This document shows positions 63,724-64,000 of a stretch of 64,000 nucleotides of DNA, in pieces (position 1 is the first letter of the stretch; the number at the start of each line of letters is the position of its first letter). The DNA is taken from assembly GCF_029581355.1 (NCBI RefSeq), contig NZ_CP120849.1, forward strand, positions 2,822,501 to 2,886,500. Reading direction: 5' to 3'. Both the position numbers and the translations under genes were made by a program. The stretch comes from Parabacteroides chongii (GTDB lineage: Bacteria; Bacteroidota; Bacteroidia; Bacteroidales; Tannerellaceae). The notes under the pieces are model-generated. The model had not been told where the DNA came from, searched no databases, and worked only from the letters and a program-made list of their open reading frames with translations.

Positions 63724-64000
63724 ATGGATAAGAAAAGTATATTTTGTGGATTGTTATCTTTGCTTCCCTTTCTGGCAAAAGGAGAGGTGGCAGAAGAATA
63801 TAATACTAAGGTGAAAGAGGTCATTGTGATTTGTAAGACCCATTTTGACATTGGCTATACGCATCGGGTGGATGATGTGGTGAACTATTATCAAACGGAC
63901 ATGATCGACCGTGCCATTAAAGCTATGGATGCTTGTGCCGATCTGCCCGAAGAACAACAGTTTGCCTGGACGATCCCCGGGTGGGTCTTGTCGAAGACGA
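63724..64000 (+). CDS. GH38-like enzyme, N-terminal part only (cut by the window edge)
   Basis: The frame is open from the ATG at 63724 to the end of the window (92 codons). A signal peptide (about 1-20, LLSLLPFLAKG) is followed by VIVICKTHFDIGYTHRVDD with the zinc-ligand pair H40 and D42, then EEQQFAWTIPGWVL, which matches the paralogues at 9427 and 18267 (QFAWTVPGWPL and QFVWTLPGWPM). It is therefore the fourth GH38-like gene of the window. Its resemblance to paralogue 2 at 18267 (EQQF, TLPGWP) makes it likely that a full-length enzyme follows. Confidence 0.85.
   Translation, partial: MDKKSIFCGLLSLLPFLAKGEVAEEYNTKVKEVIVICKTHFDIGYTHRVDDVVNYYQTDMIDRAIKAMDACADLPEEQQFAWTIPGWVLSKT

Overview
The window looks like a chromosomal stretch of a gut Bacteroidota, most likely Parabacteroides or a close relative. 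The genus is inference. The phylum follows from two SusC/SusD pairs, two ECF sigma/FecR anti-sigma pairs, promoters of the Bacteroides type (TAnnTTTG at -7), and secreted or lipoprotein glycoside hydrolases encoded almost entirely on one strand. No rRNA, tRNA, transposase, integrase or CRISPR array was seen.

Layout. (1) Positions 1-34581 are a run of carbohydrate-active enzyme genes on the + strand with no transporter. They begin with the 3' part of an unrecognised two-gene module (1-3400), followed by a 760-bp gap with a 21-bp tandem repeat and a terminator. Next come a LamG-TIM-barrel protein, GH92 and a GH38-like enzyme (4161-12162), then GH120, GH43 and GH2 (12271-18160). A second GH38-like gene is followed by a complete second copy of the unrecognised module (18267-25553). 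The run ends with GH43-CBM32, GH2, GH3 and a GH95-like protein (25869-34581). (2) Positions 34765-49437 are a polysaccharide utilisation locus (PUL): ECF sigma, FecR, SusC, SusD, GH97, GH92 and a GH141-like beta-helix protein. An antisense AAA/DUF4143 ATPase gene lies between the sigma and anti-sigma genes. (3) Positions 49659-64000 are a second PUL: ECF sigma, FecR, SusC, SusD, DUF3823, GH120, a short GH38-like enzyme, GH3, and the start of a fourth GH38-like gene cut by the window edge.

How the parts fit. SusC/SusD would bind and import oligosaccharides across the outer membrane. The hydrolases, all carrying signal peptides or lipobox cysteines, would trim them at the surface and in the periplasm. 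The sigma/anti-sigma pairs would induce the loci when SusC is occupied. Four GH38-like and two GH92 enzymes (alpha-mannosidase families) together with two GH120 and one xylosidase-type GH3 (beta-xylosidase families) point to a xylose-substituted mannan, such as fungal glucuronoxylomannan or plant complex N-glycan. This is inference.

The most notable non-coding structure is a 68-bp promoter/hairpin element repeated three times, before the two GH120 genes and one GH92 gene. It would tie the transporter-less enzyme block to both PULs. Four unrelated-in-sequence arrays with the same design (21-23-bp period, imperfect palindromes, mostly with complementary outer arms) lie downstream of gene 3' ends.
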